Shown piece by piece: positions 38,599-50,682 of a stretch of DNA of 64,000 bases. Numbering within the stretch: position 1 is the first letter of the stretch; each line of letters opens with the position of its first letter. Below the pieces are notes generated by a model. That model worked only from the letters and a program-made list of their open reading frames with translations, made no database searches and had not been told where the DNA came from. The stretch is from Utricularia gibba. Its lineage: Eukaryota > Streptophyta > Magnoliopsida > Lamiales > Lentibulariaceae. The translations under genes and the position numbers were made by a program. Location of the stretch: assembly GCA_002189035.1 (NCBI GenBank), contig CM007991.1:248001-312000 (forward strand), given 5' to 3'.

Positions 38599-40573
38599 AT
38601 GGCAGATGTCGCCAAGTTTGCCGGCACTTTCATCTCGGACATCTTCGGTTCTCGTTTCAGAGCGACGTCGACGAGACTAACTTTTCTCTACGCGTTCCTC
38701 TTTGTGTTCGTCGTCTTCACCTTCTTTCTTGCGTTCTTCTCTTCTTCTTTGAATGACTCTTCTTCCTCTTCTTCTCCCTGGTACACCAATCTCTTCACCC
38801 TGAGTGCGCCAAACCATGCCTCCGACTCTGGAGACTCTTACAAATCTCACTTTTCCTCCATTTTCGCCTTTTTCTTCCCCACTTCCTCTGCCGAGGATTC
38901 CGCAAACTCCACTTATACTCCTACTACTCAAGTTTTAAACCCACAGAATGTCTTGATTTCCAACGCTACTACCGTGAATAATCAAACCCAGAGTCAAGAT
39001 TTACTCCGTGGGGGAAATGAGACCTTGAATTCCACATCCCCTGTCTCTCGATTGAAAAATGAGACGATTTCCAACGACCCCACCGGTGGAAAAGCAAATA
39101 AAATTGCTGACCAGAAGAATCTTGAAAACTCGAAACCCGGTAATAGCAGCAAAGTTAGAGGAGGAGGAGAGATTCATGGAGGATTGATAAGTAGTTTGAG
39201 AAACTGTGATATGTTTGATGGAAGTTGGGTGATAGACAAATCCTACCCTTTATACAAACCCGGATCCTGCAAACTCATAGATGAGCAATTCAATTGTTTC
39301 CTCAACGGCAGGCAAGATAATGGATACTATAAACTCAAATGGCAGCCCAAGGGCTGCACTCTTCCAAGGTCTTGCCTCGTTTTTATATGTCTTCTTCTTC
39401 TTATTATTATTATTCAGACACAACATATGAATGAACGGATGATTCTGTCACCCTTGTCTTAGATTGGATGCACGGAAAATGCTGGAGATGTTGAGGGGGA
39501 AAAGATTGGTCTTTGTGGGTGATTCGTTGAATAGGAACATGTGGGAATCTCTGATTTGCATCCTGAAGACCGCTGTGCAGGATGAAAAGAAAGTATATGA
39601 AGAATTTGGAAGGCACCATTTCAGAACAGAGGCTTGGTATTCTTTTGTGTTCGAAGTAAGTTGCTGATTTCATCATCTGGTTTGGTTTCCTTTGTTCATG
39701 ATCAACGCGTGGTTGATATCTTATCAGGACTACAAATCCACAGTGGAGTTCTTCGTATCTCCCTTCTTGGTCGAAGAACGGGTGGTGACTGAAAAGAATG
39801 GAACCAAGAAGGAAACACTGAGGCTGGATGTGGTGAGTGAGTCTGCTGAGAAGTATAAAACCGCAGATATCATTGTTTTCAACACTGGCCATTGGTGGAC
39901 CCACGAGAAAACTTCATTAGGGTGAGTGCTGCTGCTACCATTTCAATGCCTTCGCGAATGCTGCAAATTGCTTATATGAATGGAAATGTGGAATAGGAAG
40001 GACTACTATCAAGAGGGGAGCCATGTCTACAAAGAGTTGAATGTGTTGGAAGCATTCAGGAAAGCTTTAACACACTGGGGAAGATGGGTGGATGCCAATA
40101 TCAATCCTATGAAATCTCTAGTGTTCTTCAGAGGCTACTCAGCCTCTCACTTCAGGTAACCAAGCAGCACCACAACGCTTGGAATTGTAATCCGATCATA
40201 TTTATGTGTGAATGTGAGATCTTGGTATGGATGCAGTGGTGGGCAATGGAACTCCGGCGGGCAATGTGACCACGAGACGGAGGCGATAAAGAACACGACG
40301 TATCTTTCTCCATATCCATCCAAAATGGTTGTTCTGGAGAGGGTTTTGAGAGGAATGAAGACCCCTGTAACCTATCTGAACATTACAAGGATGTCGGATT
40401 TTCGAAAGGATGGGCATCCGTCTATATACCGGAAGCAAAACATGTCCGAACAGGAGAGGAAATCACCTCTTAGTTTCCAGGACTGCAGCCATTGGTGCCT
40501 ACCCGGAGTTCCTGATTCATGGAACGAGATCCTTTATTCACAGCTCCTGGTGAAGCTCAAACAAAACCTGTAG
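38599..40573 (+). CDS. TRICHOME BIREFRINGENCE-LIKE protein (wall polysaccharide O-acetyltransferase family)
   Basis: Five exons: 38599-39368, 39463-39655, 39728-39921, 39997-40155 and 40237-40573, giving 1653 nt and 550 residues. A type II membrane anchor lies at about residues 27-50 ([20 protein letters not shown]), followed by a Ser/Asn-rich stalk with many N-glycosylation sequons. The TBL domain begins CDMFDGSWV and holds the GDS esterase motif [31 protein letters not shown] supplies the DxxH motif. The family O-acetylates xylan, mannan, xyloglucan or pectin in the Golgi. The long N-terminal stalk resembles the TBR/TBL1/TBL2 group. I chose [11 protein letters not shown] as the start because residues before it do not resemble the family. 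The gene is intact. Confidence 0.93.
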
Positions 40574-41092
40574 AGAGACAGACACATGAACCAGAAGGAA
40601 GAATAACATGGCAACTGCATAGTACTACTTATTATATGTCCACATACTTCAAAACTACACCTTTGATCTGTCATTCCACAATACATATGTCTACACTGTG
40701 TGTGCCCGTTGAGAATACAGGGACCGCGGAGGATTTTGTAAGTTTTCGGCTGCTTTTGTTTGATAGTAAAGAATCCAATAAATGCTGTTCCATAGGTTTC
40801 TATCTCTGATGATGGACTTCAGTTGATCCCTCTAACTACAGGGGCTTTTGTATCTCCGGCCATTCCCCAGGTTCTGTCTGATGATTGACTTCAGTTGATC
40901 TCTCTGCTTTGCTCGGTGCCCGTATTTGAACAGATTTTCGAATCAAGGAGACAAAATACATTCTAATGCACGTTTTGGGGCAACAGGAAGAAAGCACATA
41001 GCGACACTACAGACACAATACATGGCGGGGTGACAGGAATGAATAGCAGACACCTGCAAGTCCTACAACGGTATAACATGCTAATGAACTAC
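40574..41092. other. Convergent 3' regions (TBL / CCCH-KH) with a short direct repeat
   Basis: Bases 40804-40832 and 40877-40905 are near-identical 29-mers (TCTGATGAT[G/T]GACTTCAGTT core), 73 bp apart. Otherwise this looks like ordinary 3' UTR sequence. Confidence 0.5.
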
Positions 41093-43100
41093 TCAAATCC
41101 CTGTCTTTCGCAGCTCCGCTGCTCCGTGCGCAAAGTGGCACCGATCACCAAAAGTACAGGAGCCTTTGGCGAAGTTCTCACAGAGCTTTGTCTTGAAATT
41201 GCTACCTGGCCCAGCAGGGCCTCCAAGTGATTTCCTTGGGCCAGCAGCTGCTGCAGCGGCGCCTAAACTAACAATTAGTTCTCTCACCATGGCACTTGCT
41301 TGTTGGATCTGCTCTAACGTGCCCTCAAGTTCGATGTTCTTTAGGCTAGGATCAACCTCATGGTCTCTAACGGAGAGCTTCACCCCGGTTAACCTGCAGA
41401 TGTTCTTCGAGTTGGCTCCCCCTCTCCCAATCACAGCTCCAGCAAGGGAAGCATCTACGCTGATCTTTGCAGTGGCTGATGCACCGAAACTAGATGCAGG
41501 ACTTGGGATAGATGGTTCTGGGCGAAGTCCGAAATGCCCAGGAATTGCAGTGGCAATTCTGAGATCATTCTGAGATGATGCAATCGGTTTGCCCAACTCC
41601 CACTCCCCATGTGCAAAATGACATTTATCACCATATTTGCATCCTTCGGCCGTTTTGTACTTGTTGCAAATTTTGGATTTGACCATCGGAGGGGAAGAAA
41701 TATTTTGGACAGGAACTGGTGTTGCTGCCGGTTTGGATGAAGGAATAGGCGGCAAGTTCATCATCTGAGCAACAGCATTGTAGCCACCAGGAACATAGTG
41801 AAGAAAGTGACAGCTCTCACCGAAAGGGCATCCAGTGATGCTGCATCAAGAGGAAAATGAGTTACACATGTGAATTATGTAAAGCTATCTCTACAGCGGT
41901 AAATGCTAGAAATTGACCGACTACAGGGTTATTACTGCCTAAAACATTTCCCAACAACCTAGAAGAGAACTTCCAGCTTCATGTATGACAGACCAGGATC
42001 AATGAGAGGGCATTGCTGATGAACAAACCGCCATCTTCATGCACCCCAGGAAAATAGAACTCCAAGAATACAAACGAAAACCCCAAAACGATCTACTAAA
42101 ATCACTGACCACAACTGAAGCATATCCCCTTGTGTGAAATCAAGGCTTAACCTTATGTAAGCCAAATACCTTGCACTCATCTTCCCAAGACATCTAAAAA
42201 TAAACAATTACATCCACGATCCCAAAGCACAGTAATTGAATTCACAGTACATGGCATGCATAAAGGAAGGAGCAAAAGGAAAACGCTGAGTTGCCTTCTT
42301 CCACATAAAAAAGAATCATATATTTTTTCCAAAATTTATCTTGAAATACAACAATTAGCAGAGCTGTGAGGAACGGAAACCATTCACAGAGGCTGAAACA
42401 GCTTGTTCACATACAATGAGAGTTTTATGAGACCCACCAACACCTCTACTTCAACATTCAATTTCAAATATTAGTTTAGGTGAGTTGAGATTAGAACCTG
42501 AAAAACTTCGTACATGGCTTCGATTTGCTCCCTATACCACTTTGTAAGGAGTCCAGTTCTGTTACAAAACATTAATTTCTTACTTGAGGTTAGAATTACC
42601 TTTTTCTTGACATTAAATTTCAGCAAATATTTGACAGAATAGGTGATAGATCATGCCCAAAATCACAAGTTTTTTCTTTTTACGTTCAAGAGTCCTGCTG
42701 AAGCCAGTTCTTGCAAAAGACTTTCACATGAAATGCAATATGCAACTTCGGGTAAACCCAGAAGAATTCTTGCCAGTGGCAAGTCCTTTTCTTGTTTATT
42801 CAATAAATCTTCTGTATTTGGATTTTTGAGTCCAACTTACGCCCCAGCGATCGGTAATTTCACTACAATGAACTTCACCAACTTGCCACATACGGTGGAA
42901 ATGACTCCCAAGGATCGTTCATGAAGAAAAAACTAAATGCCGACTCACGAGACATGCAGAGAAAGATTAAGAAAAAGTAACTCACATACTAAAAACAATG
43001 CTGTAAATCCGTACTTCAGTTAAAGCAAATTGTAACCTGTTTTTGATTTCTTTAATCCACCATTGGAGAATTCAGCCAAGCTTCTCTTTCGGCTTTCCAT
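41093..43100 (-). CDS. Zinc finger CCCH and KH domain RNA-binding protein
   Basis: Three exons on the minus strand: 43037-43100, 42498-42558 and 41093-41840, giving 873 nt and 290 residues. The first two small exons (MESRKRSLAEFSNGG, and LDSLQSGIGSKSKPCTKFF) were found by homology to the plant C3H14/C3H52-type proteins and splice in phase. There are three CCCH fingers: CTKFFSITGCPFGESCHFLH, CNKYKTAEGCKYGDKCHFAH (both C-x8-C-x5-C-x3-H) and CENFAKGSCTFGDRCHFAH (C-x7-C-x5-C-x3-H). A KH domain lies between the second and third (VDASLAGAVIGRGGANSKNI with the GxxG loop GRGG). Such proteins bind single-stranded RNA, probably AU-rich 3' UTRs. The two introns are about 480 and 660 bp. Confidence 0.93.
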
Positions 43101-44474
43101 AGACCACAGATCCAGGATATCTAGCCAATCCGAAATGGAGCCAGATCCTTCCCGCACAGAATTGCTTCCCAGCCGAGAGGAAACCACAATTCAAACGATG
43201 GCAAACCTCTGAAGAACCCCTGACTCCACAACGTCTTAAACTAACCAAGCTCCTCAGCTAGGGTTCTTTCCGACGCCGGAGAAAGCATTCGCACAACGAC
43301 GCCAAAATAATAAAATTCGAGAAGAAATGGGCCCCAAATACGTACCAAATAATTTGCTACCGTTGATGAATTGTTGCACATGTCCATCAATTATCTAATA
43401 ATTTTATTTTTTTAAAAAACATAAAATTAAATACGTTCCTTATTTTGAAAAATCACTAAATTAATTAGCTATCTGACTCCAAAATCGTAAATTTCCATTA
43501 AGTAAAAATATATATTACAAATCTTAAGTACAAACATATTACGAAGTCCGATGGTCGCCCAACCAACAATTTAACACAAACTAAAAATTGAAATTTCCAC
43601 ATCATCGCTCACCTTTTCTGCATAATGAAAAAGTACATTTTAACATAATGATGATTAAATTGAATTAGTGAGGTTCACCTTTTTTTTTTTTTTTTTACTC
43701 CATTTTAACACTATCATTCTCACTTAATACCTATTGTCGCATCATTAATATGTGCTCAGATTTAGCACTCATACCAAATATAATCATATATATTCTATTT
43801 GTATAATATTATTTGTTTTGAATATTAAATTCTTATAATTATATATATTTTTTCTTTTAAAAAAAATCTCTTATGAAATTAGTAACATTACACTCTATTT
43901 AAGCATGCATTTTACATCGTTCACAATCAATGTAAGATATCACTAAAGTTTTTGGTCTTGCATTCTCCTTCACTTAAATACTCAGCATTCTCACTTAATG
44001 TCCCTTGTCATATCATAGGTTTGGTATTGATATCAAATATCAAAATCTACATTCTCTTTATATCTATGTATCCGTTTTGAACACTCAACTTGAGGTTTCA
44101 TATTTTCTCGTTTTAAAAAAACTCATATAAGATTAGAAGAGTTTATCTATTTAAGCATATTATGTTATACATACATAGATATCCTCCAAAACATGTGACC
44201 TTACATTTTTGTTTTTTGGAAACTATGTATATATATAGGTAATGGGCCTAACCCGTTTAGGTTTTATTGGCAGGCCCATGTTTTTGAAATCGTACTCTCC
44301 GTGTGGCCTCTGCAGTGACCAATCCATTTGTTCCCGGCCCCAACTCCACTTTTACTCTGATCACTCACACATCGTCCCCAATCTCACTCCACCCTCGAAG
44401 TCTGCCGCTTTCTCTTCTCAAAGGTCGTCGCCGTTTCTGTTGTCTGCCGGTTCTCGGGGTGCAGGTAAAGTAGT
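43101..44474. other. CCCH/KH promoter and AT-rich DNA with a dispersed repeat
   Basis: 43101-43320 is the probable 5' UTR/promoter of the CCCH/KH gene. From 43360 to 44210 the sequence is AT-rich and holds two related copies (about 43795-43965 and 44055-44210) of a repeat also seen near 50225-50395. 44230-44474 is the promoter/leader of the next gene. Confidence 0.5.
43795..44210. repeat. Two adjacent copies of a dispersed AT-rich repeat
   Basis: Copies at about 43795-43965 and 44055-44210 share the order GTTTTGAA...TCAA, a T-rich run, TTTTAAAAAAA, a segment like ATATAAGATTAGAA, and TATCTATTTAAGCAT. A third copy lies at about 50225-50395 (AGATTTATCTATTTAAAC). Family unknown; no target-site duplications were identified. 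Confidence 0.6.
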
Positions 44475-45382
44475 ATGAAGGCTTCAATCAAATACAGGGA
44501 CGAGCAAAAGCCGCTGCTGAGAGCTAAAATCCCGCTGAAAATTCTGGGTCTACCTTTCCAATCCGCGGTTTGCGCCGGGGATTTCAAGGACTGGTCAGTA
44601 AGCCTCGGCACGTTTTTCGACTCCGGCCCTGCACTCAAATTCACCAACCGCCCGAATGACCCGAAGAGCCCTTTCAGCTTCGTCTTCAAGACGGGTATTG
44701 GGCATTTCGGGTCACCCATCGACAGCCCACTGACGATGAGTGCTGAATTCAACCTAATTGGCGATTGGAACCCCACTTTCTTCGTCCATTTCCGTCCGGA
44801 GGTCGGTAATTTCTCACTGAAGAAGTCTCTGTCTTCTTATTTCCCCCCTCGAATTCGAATGGGCGCGTGGAGGGCGGTGACCAGGCCCTGCCTAATGGGT
44901 ATTTCAACGGGAACGGCTTCGTTCCGCCTCCGGTGGACTACAAGGCAGCAGCGAGGCTGTTGTTTGACAGAATTGTCAGGGGGACGGAGTTATCCGCCAG
45001 GACGGCCGTGCCGCTCCTCGATTTGGCGGTGTTAAACTTCCGTTGGGGGCTCAGGGTTCCGCTGCAGAACGAATTGGACGCGGTGGTGGTGAGGAGCAAG
45101 AGAGATCTGAGGCTTCCACTGCTTGTAATGAACAAGATAGGAATTGAGCAAGCTAAGGTGAAGCCGGAGGTAGTACCTCCACCTGAAACGAAACATGACA
45201 AAGTAATGGAGGCGTATTTGGATCTCAGGAAACAACTTGAGACCGTTCAAGCGGAGCACGGGCTTCTGAACAAAGCCTTGAACGATTTGAAGTTGGATAT
45301 AGCTGCAGGGAAGCTGAATTTCATGGCTGATAAACACTCCCCTGACCGCCGTCCCGGGTATGAGAAAGAAACATCCACCTGA
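44475..45382 (+). CDS. Conserved plant protein of unknown function (beta-strand-rich N-terminus, coiled-coil tail)
   Basis: The N-terminal part (MKASIKYRDEQKPLLRAKIP, FGSPIDSPLTMSAEFNLIGD, FFVHFRPEVGNFSLKKS) has alternating strands and resembles a plant family I know only as uncharacterised. The second part continues in another frame: ARLLFDRIVRGTELSARTAV, VLNFRWGLRVP, LPLLVMNKIGIE, then a short coiled coil (YLDLRKQLETVQAEHGLLNK). A missing C in the CCCCCC run at 44843-44848 accounts for the frame change and gives 909 nt, 302 residues, intronless. No catalytic motif is visible. The strand-rich half could suggest an outer-membrane-like barrel, but that is speculation. Confidence 0.75.
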
Positions 45383-46065
45383 AACGTCTGCTAGTATTTC
45401 CGCCGGAGCCGATCATAGGATGAAGTCGTTGAGTTTAAGGTAAGCATGCTTCTTTTCTGCTGCTATAACTATACGAAGAATATCAAGAGTGAAGAAGACC
45501 TGCAATCTCCTATGCCTATACCTATGTGAGCATCCAGGTTCGAAACGAGTCGGGCCTTCTTCTCCTTTCGGGTACCCATCCAGTTCAATTCAAATGTCGT
45601 GAAACGGGTCGGAGAGAGTTGCATGACTCTAGGTTTAAAATTTATTGTCGATATTTATTATCTCTCAAATAAAGTATTTTTTCTCCTTTTTTTTTGTAAA
45701 ATAGTGATTTTAAATCCCAAAACAATTTTAACGAAAAATAAAATAAAGAATAAGGAAATTAGGTGTAGAACGATGACGGGTCGGGCCGACCCGGAGGGCT
45801 TTGAATCTTCTTCTCTTTTTGTTTGGAAGGGTAAGTTTGAATAGAAATCCGGAAGAGATCTGCAGGCTCCGATGGATCACGTTGATTGAGGGTGAAAACT
45901 GGGGATATAAAAGAGGGACCGGGCTTTTTAATTTTTGAGAAGATGCTTTGATGAGCATTTTCCGAACGTTTCCTGCCAAAGCAGCAGGCGAACCCTAGAC
46001 ACCCCTCCCGCATACACAGAATTCAAATCACACACTTCTGTGGGAATCCTTCGTTCCTCTTCCGC
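45383..46065. other. Intergenic region
   Basis: Contains the 3' UTR of the preceding gene, an AT-rich central part and a purine-rich probable leader of the bromodomain gene from 45780 on. No supported gene. Confidence 0.5.
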
Positions 46066-48537
46066 ATGACGAAGCCCGAACCGGAGGACCCCTCTCCCTC
46101 AGCCTCCTGGGGTACAGGGGACGAGCTTCTCCTCGCCTTCGCCGTCAACCGCCACGGCACTTCCGCTTGGGACTGCATCGCAGCCGAACTCCAGAAACGG
46201 ACATCGCACGCTGGACTTTGCCTCACCGCGCAAAACTGTAGGCTTAAGTATCTCGACCTTAGACGCCGTTACGTCTCTACGGATGAGCAACAGCGAGGTT
46301 TAGACGACGGCGGTAAATCCGATGCGTTGTTGGAGGAGCTGAGGAAATTGCGTGTGGCGGAACTGCGGCGGGAGGTGCAGCGTTACGATCTCAACATCGA
46401 GTACTCTTTTTTTGTCTTTTTTTTTTTGCGTTTTCAATATAATCCTGTTTTCCGAGATCTGTACTGAGGCCTGGAGTTTAGAATTGAAATTCGCCTTCCT
46501 CTGATCTGGTTGGAATCCTTCAGGTCCTTGGAATTGAAAATTAAAGGGATGGAAGAGGAGCGAGATAAAAGCTTGACAAAAGAAGACGCAAAACCTTCGG
46601 ATCTAGAAAAGGAAGCTGCCCAGGAAAGGGCACTGGAACCGCCGTCCGCCGAACCGGTCGCGGTCGCGGAATTGGAGGAGTTGTCGGTGAACGAATCGAA
46701 CTCCACAGATCCCTTGGCGGATAAATCGAGAATCGGTGAGAAAGAATCAGAGCCGGGCCGAGCCGGGGGCAACGACGTGAGCCACGATCGAACCGGAAGG
46801 CAAGGGACGAGCCGGTTCGGCCAGATTCCGCCGAAGCGGAACCACGGAAATCGGTTCGGGAGGACTCCTGCAACGGGAGTTCCAATAGTATAGGAAACAA
46901 CCAGACGAAAGACGGACCGGTGAGCGGTTCGGCCGCCGCCGTTGAGTCCCATGGTGAATCCGGAAACAGCGGCGGAGATGAGGCGGCGACGAAGGAAAAC
47001 TCCGACGTCCAGAGTTCGGCTAGTAAATCGAGAAAGGCCATGGGAAATGATAGGGTGATACGCGAGAGCACCAGTGGCGATGAACGTGAACACGAGGACC
47101 AATCTCGTGCCGGTAAAGATTTCTCCGCTCAATCGCAACCGTTGATGGACTTTCTCCTTGGTATCCGCTCGCGCAGGCTCGGCTCCTTTTTCGAGCGGCG
47201 GCTCATAAGCCAGGTATAGTATTCCGTTTCATTTTCCTTCGTTTCCTCCATCATCTTATTTTAATACAAATTGATAAATACTATATTCTAATTAAAATAT
47301 ATTCATTAAAAAATTCAAAAAACTATTTTTCTTAAAATGCTTTTTTTGGAATTGAATATGACGAATTAAGGTTCAACGGGTGACGTGGACATTGAAACAC
47401 TGGCAAAAGTGTGTGCGCCTTTGTGATAGTGATTTGTCAGTGGTGCAATTCCTTTGCATTGTAGTCGCTTTAACTTCTGGAATGGATGTGTGCAGGAGAG
47501 CAGCACCGTTTACAAGAAGATGATTCTGCAACACGTTGATTTGGAGACAATAGAAGCAAGGTTGAAGGAGGGGTGTTACTCCTCCTCCGTTGACAAGTTC
47601 TTCCGTGATCTCCTGTTGCTCGTCAACAACGCCCTGGTCTTCTATCCTGGCAGCTCGGTGGAGGCGAGTGCCGCCGAAGAGATTCGCGGCATGGTCTCGA
47701 AGGAGATATCGCAGAGGAATTCAAAGTCGGATTCATCAACCGGTAAACAGGTCTCTCTGCAGTCCTTATCGGCGCCCAAGAAAGAGGAGGAGGAGCCTTC
47801 CAATTCCGTCACTCTGAAACCAGAATCGCTGGTCCTTTGATTGTCTGCCGTAAGCGCAGCTCCATTATGGCCAAGGCTAGTGGTGCGGCTGCTGATAAGA
47901 AAAGAGATCAGAGGCTCTCCCTACTGGCTGAGGCGAAGGAAGAAGAGACGCCAAAGCCGGAGGAACCCAAGATCACCAAGAAAAGAAGGCGGGAGAGATT
48001 CTCCTCCGTGAATTCCAAAAAGAACGGCAAGAATCAGGCCGCCGCGAACAGCAAGAACTCATCTTTGGATTCAGGGAAGCAACACGATAAGGGAGGGTCA
48101 TCTTCCCTCCATGAAGAGGAGAACAAGTCGAGTCAACCCCAAGCTGTTGAATCCAAGAAGCGGGGTGCAGCCATGTTCTTGAACAGGATGAACCAGAGCT
48201 CGTCTCCAACGAACAACGGAGTGTTGCTAGATGCTCTCAAGAACACACCGTTGACAAGCGATAGCACCGGAAGTAAAGCAGGAGTATCAGAACCAAAGAA
48301 AAACAAGAATACCAAGCAGCGAGGTGCTGAAAAGAAAGAGGCAAGCACAAGGAGGAACTCAGAAGCGAGGCAAGTCAAAGAAAAAGCTACTAGCCCCGTG
48401 AAGAGGAGCGTGGGGAGGCCCCAAAGAGAGGAGTTGCTCCGCCGCCTCCATCGCTTGGGAAACGGGGCCGAGAGAGAGCCGAGACAGAGTCCGCATCATC
48501 TTCGAAACAACCCAAGAAGAGATCACGGAAGCTTTAG
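46066..48537 (+). CDS. SANT/Myb-like, bromodomain and AT-hook chromatin protein
   Basis: Exons are 46066-46400, 46524-47213 and 47496-48537. The N-terminus (GDELLLAFAVNRHGTSAWDC, TAQNCRLKYLDLRRRY) is a Myb/SANT-like helix bundle, followed by a charged linker. ESSTVYKKMILQHVDLETIE and FFRDLLLLVNNALVFYPGSS form a bromodomain of the divergent plant type; a Val-Asn-Asn-Ala keeps the acetyl-lysine-binding Asn region. A basic tail ends with an AT-hook (VGRPPKRG) and KKRSRKL. It resembles Arabidopsis At1g61215. Three frame breaks occur: in the GGGGG run near 46769, near 47828, and in the CCCC run near 48419. One base at each gives 2070 nt and 689 residues, ending at the TAG at 48535. Expected to act in the nucleus as an acetyl-histone reader. 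Confidence 0.85.
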
Positions 48538-50682
48538 GGTTAAAAAGCACAGACACAGCATTCCTATGTTGTTCTGCCTCGCAGGGGGTGATCTTTTGAT
48601 TAGTTGCGCGGAGTGTGTGTTTCGTTTCATCTGATGGAATAGAAGCTGGCCGTCGCAGGGCTGGGCTGGGCTGGGGCTGCACCAGGCAAGTTTGAGTCCC
48701 GGCACGAACCTCCACTGCATACTGCAATGGTTTCCAAACCGGCGATTCAAGGATCAATCCCCAGTTCACTCATCCATCCTTCACAAGCATTTTCACTTTA
48801 TTGAAATGTGGAATCCCACAACCATTTTTTTATTTAATGAGAATAGTGAGGCCTTCTGCACGAATAAAAAATCCAGATCCATCTGATCTCAAGGATGCCC
48901 CCGGGCGTGCAATTGGAAACGACTACGTCCACAAACTACTAAAATTCTGGAACTGTGTGTTTAGGTTTGTGTCCAAGCCATGTACATTAAATGTTAATTT
49001 CTAGGTAACTTTGTAGAGGTGTTAATTAAAAATTTAGAGGCACATATAGATAGTTTTTAGTAATAATATTCCATATTTATTACAGACGGAGATAAAACGT
49101 GTTTAAATAGATGGATACTGTTAATCTTGTTTAAGATTTTTTTCTCCGAAAGAGGAGAACGCAAAATCGTCGTAAGTATTAGATGATTGAATTATCTTAT
49201 GAGATCAGTGTGGGCTAACCAGAATCCCAGATCCAAAGGGCCTCGGGCTTAGTATATGGGTCGGATAGATCGACCGCTATTTATGGGCCATTGGCCCGGT
49301 CAGTGAGTTTTTCCGAGCGCGCCTGTCCACATGGAAAAATAAAATTGAAATCAACAAAATTAAAGTATATTTATCGGATTCTATTCTAATAAAATAGAGT
49401 GAATAGGTTTCTAAATTTTTTAAAATAAAAAATTATTTATATTTGACTAAAAAATTAATTTTAAAATATTTTTCTAAAAAAATTGATATTGCACATTTTA
49501 TCGCGCCGGGTTCCTTTTACGAAATAATCCACCCAATTGTGAATTTGGATTTCACACGGAATTCAAATTCTTGTCCATCCGGGACACCAAGAATTAATTA
49601 TGGGGACAAAGTGATTAATCGCATCAAATGATGATTAATTAGGGGAATTAGCCTTGGGATCATGCGGTACTTGGGAGATAAACCACACAATGAGTAGTAG
49701 GAAAGTATTAGCGTTGACTTTTGGTAAAGAGTTGACCTTCCGTGATGCCGTTCGTTAAGTTCAAAGCGAACTAATAATAATTTATTATGTGTGTTTCCCG
49801 ACAAACTATTAATACATAAATAATATCATTCACACACACGCGGTACGGCTGTATTTTATTACTTGACTGTGAAACCTTAGGTTCTAATGATAAAATTGAA
49901 GTTGCATCTCTGTAATTTTATAAATTATTTTAAATTTATATTCTTTCTGAAACATAATTTTAATTTTTTTTTAAAAAACTTCACTGATAAAAGAAATATA
50001 TGTATTTTGGGCAATTAATTAGAATTTGATCCAATTCAAGATCTAAATTGGTGATGCTCATGGGTGAGGATGAGTTTATGTAGTCGATTAGTTATAGTAA
50101 GTTTTGGATTGGATTTCTGTTGCTTATAAAAGTAATTGCGTTGATTTTTTTTTTTTTGATGAATTTTACTATAGAAAAAACCATCATGTTAAGCGTTAGA
50201 GTTCAAATATGATGACCTATAATTTACTTGTACAATATTGTTCATTTGGATATTCAATTTTACCATTTTATATTTTTTTATTATAAAAGAATATCTTATA
50301 TAAAATTAGAAAGATTTATCTATTTAAACAAGTCACCCTCTTTAGTTTATAATCAACGTGAGATTCATAAACTAAGGTTATGTAGTTTTTTTTAAAAAAA
50401 TAATAAACGTCTTTTTTAATTTTTTTATATTGAAAGTAATAATTTTAAACAAAATTTAAATATGATGTGGGGAACGGTGAATGGAGGTATTTTTTGTATT
50501 TAAAATTCTTAAAAGATAAATCCAGTGGGATATCGATAGCTAACTTGGAGTTGTGTTTGGGTGCAGGTGGTTCTGTTGAAGATGAAACAAGACAGCCTCC
50601 TTTTTTTCGTCTTTGTCTCTTCCTCCTTTTGCATTCATTTCTCCATAACCGCTTCTTCTTATTCTTTTCTTCTTGTTGTGTA
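48538..50682. other. AT-rich intergenic region with dispersed repeat copy
   Basis: A GGGCT/GGGCTG short tandem lies at about 48658-48678. From 49000 on the DNA is AT-rich. A copy of the dispersed repeat found at 43.8-44.2 kb lies at about 50225-50395, and a possible inverted copy near 49080-49180. The last 200 bp are the bZIP leader. No supported gene. Confidence 0.5.
50225..50395. repeat. Third copy of the dispersed AT-rich repeat
   Basis: Shares the ordered blocks of the copies at 43.8-44.2 kb, including TTATATAAAATTAGAAAGA and TTTATCTATTTAAAC, and continues into CAATCAACGTGAGATT-like sequence (AATCAACGTGAGATTC), paralleled by AATCAATGTAAGATATC in the first copy. Confidence 0.6.
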
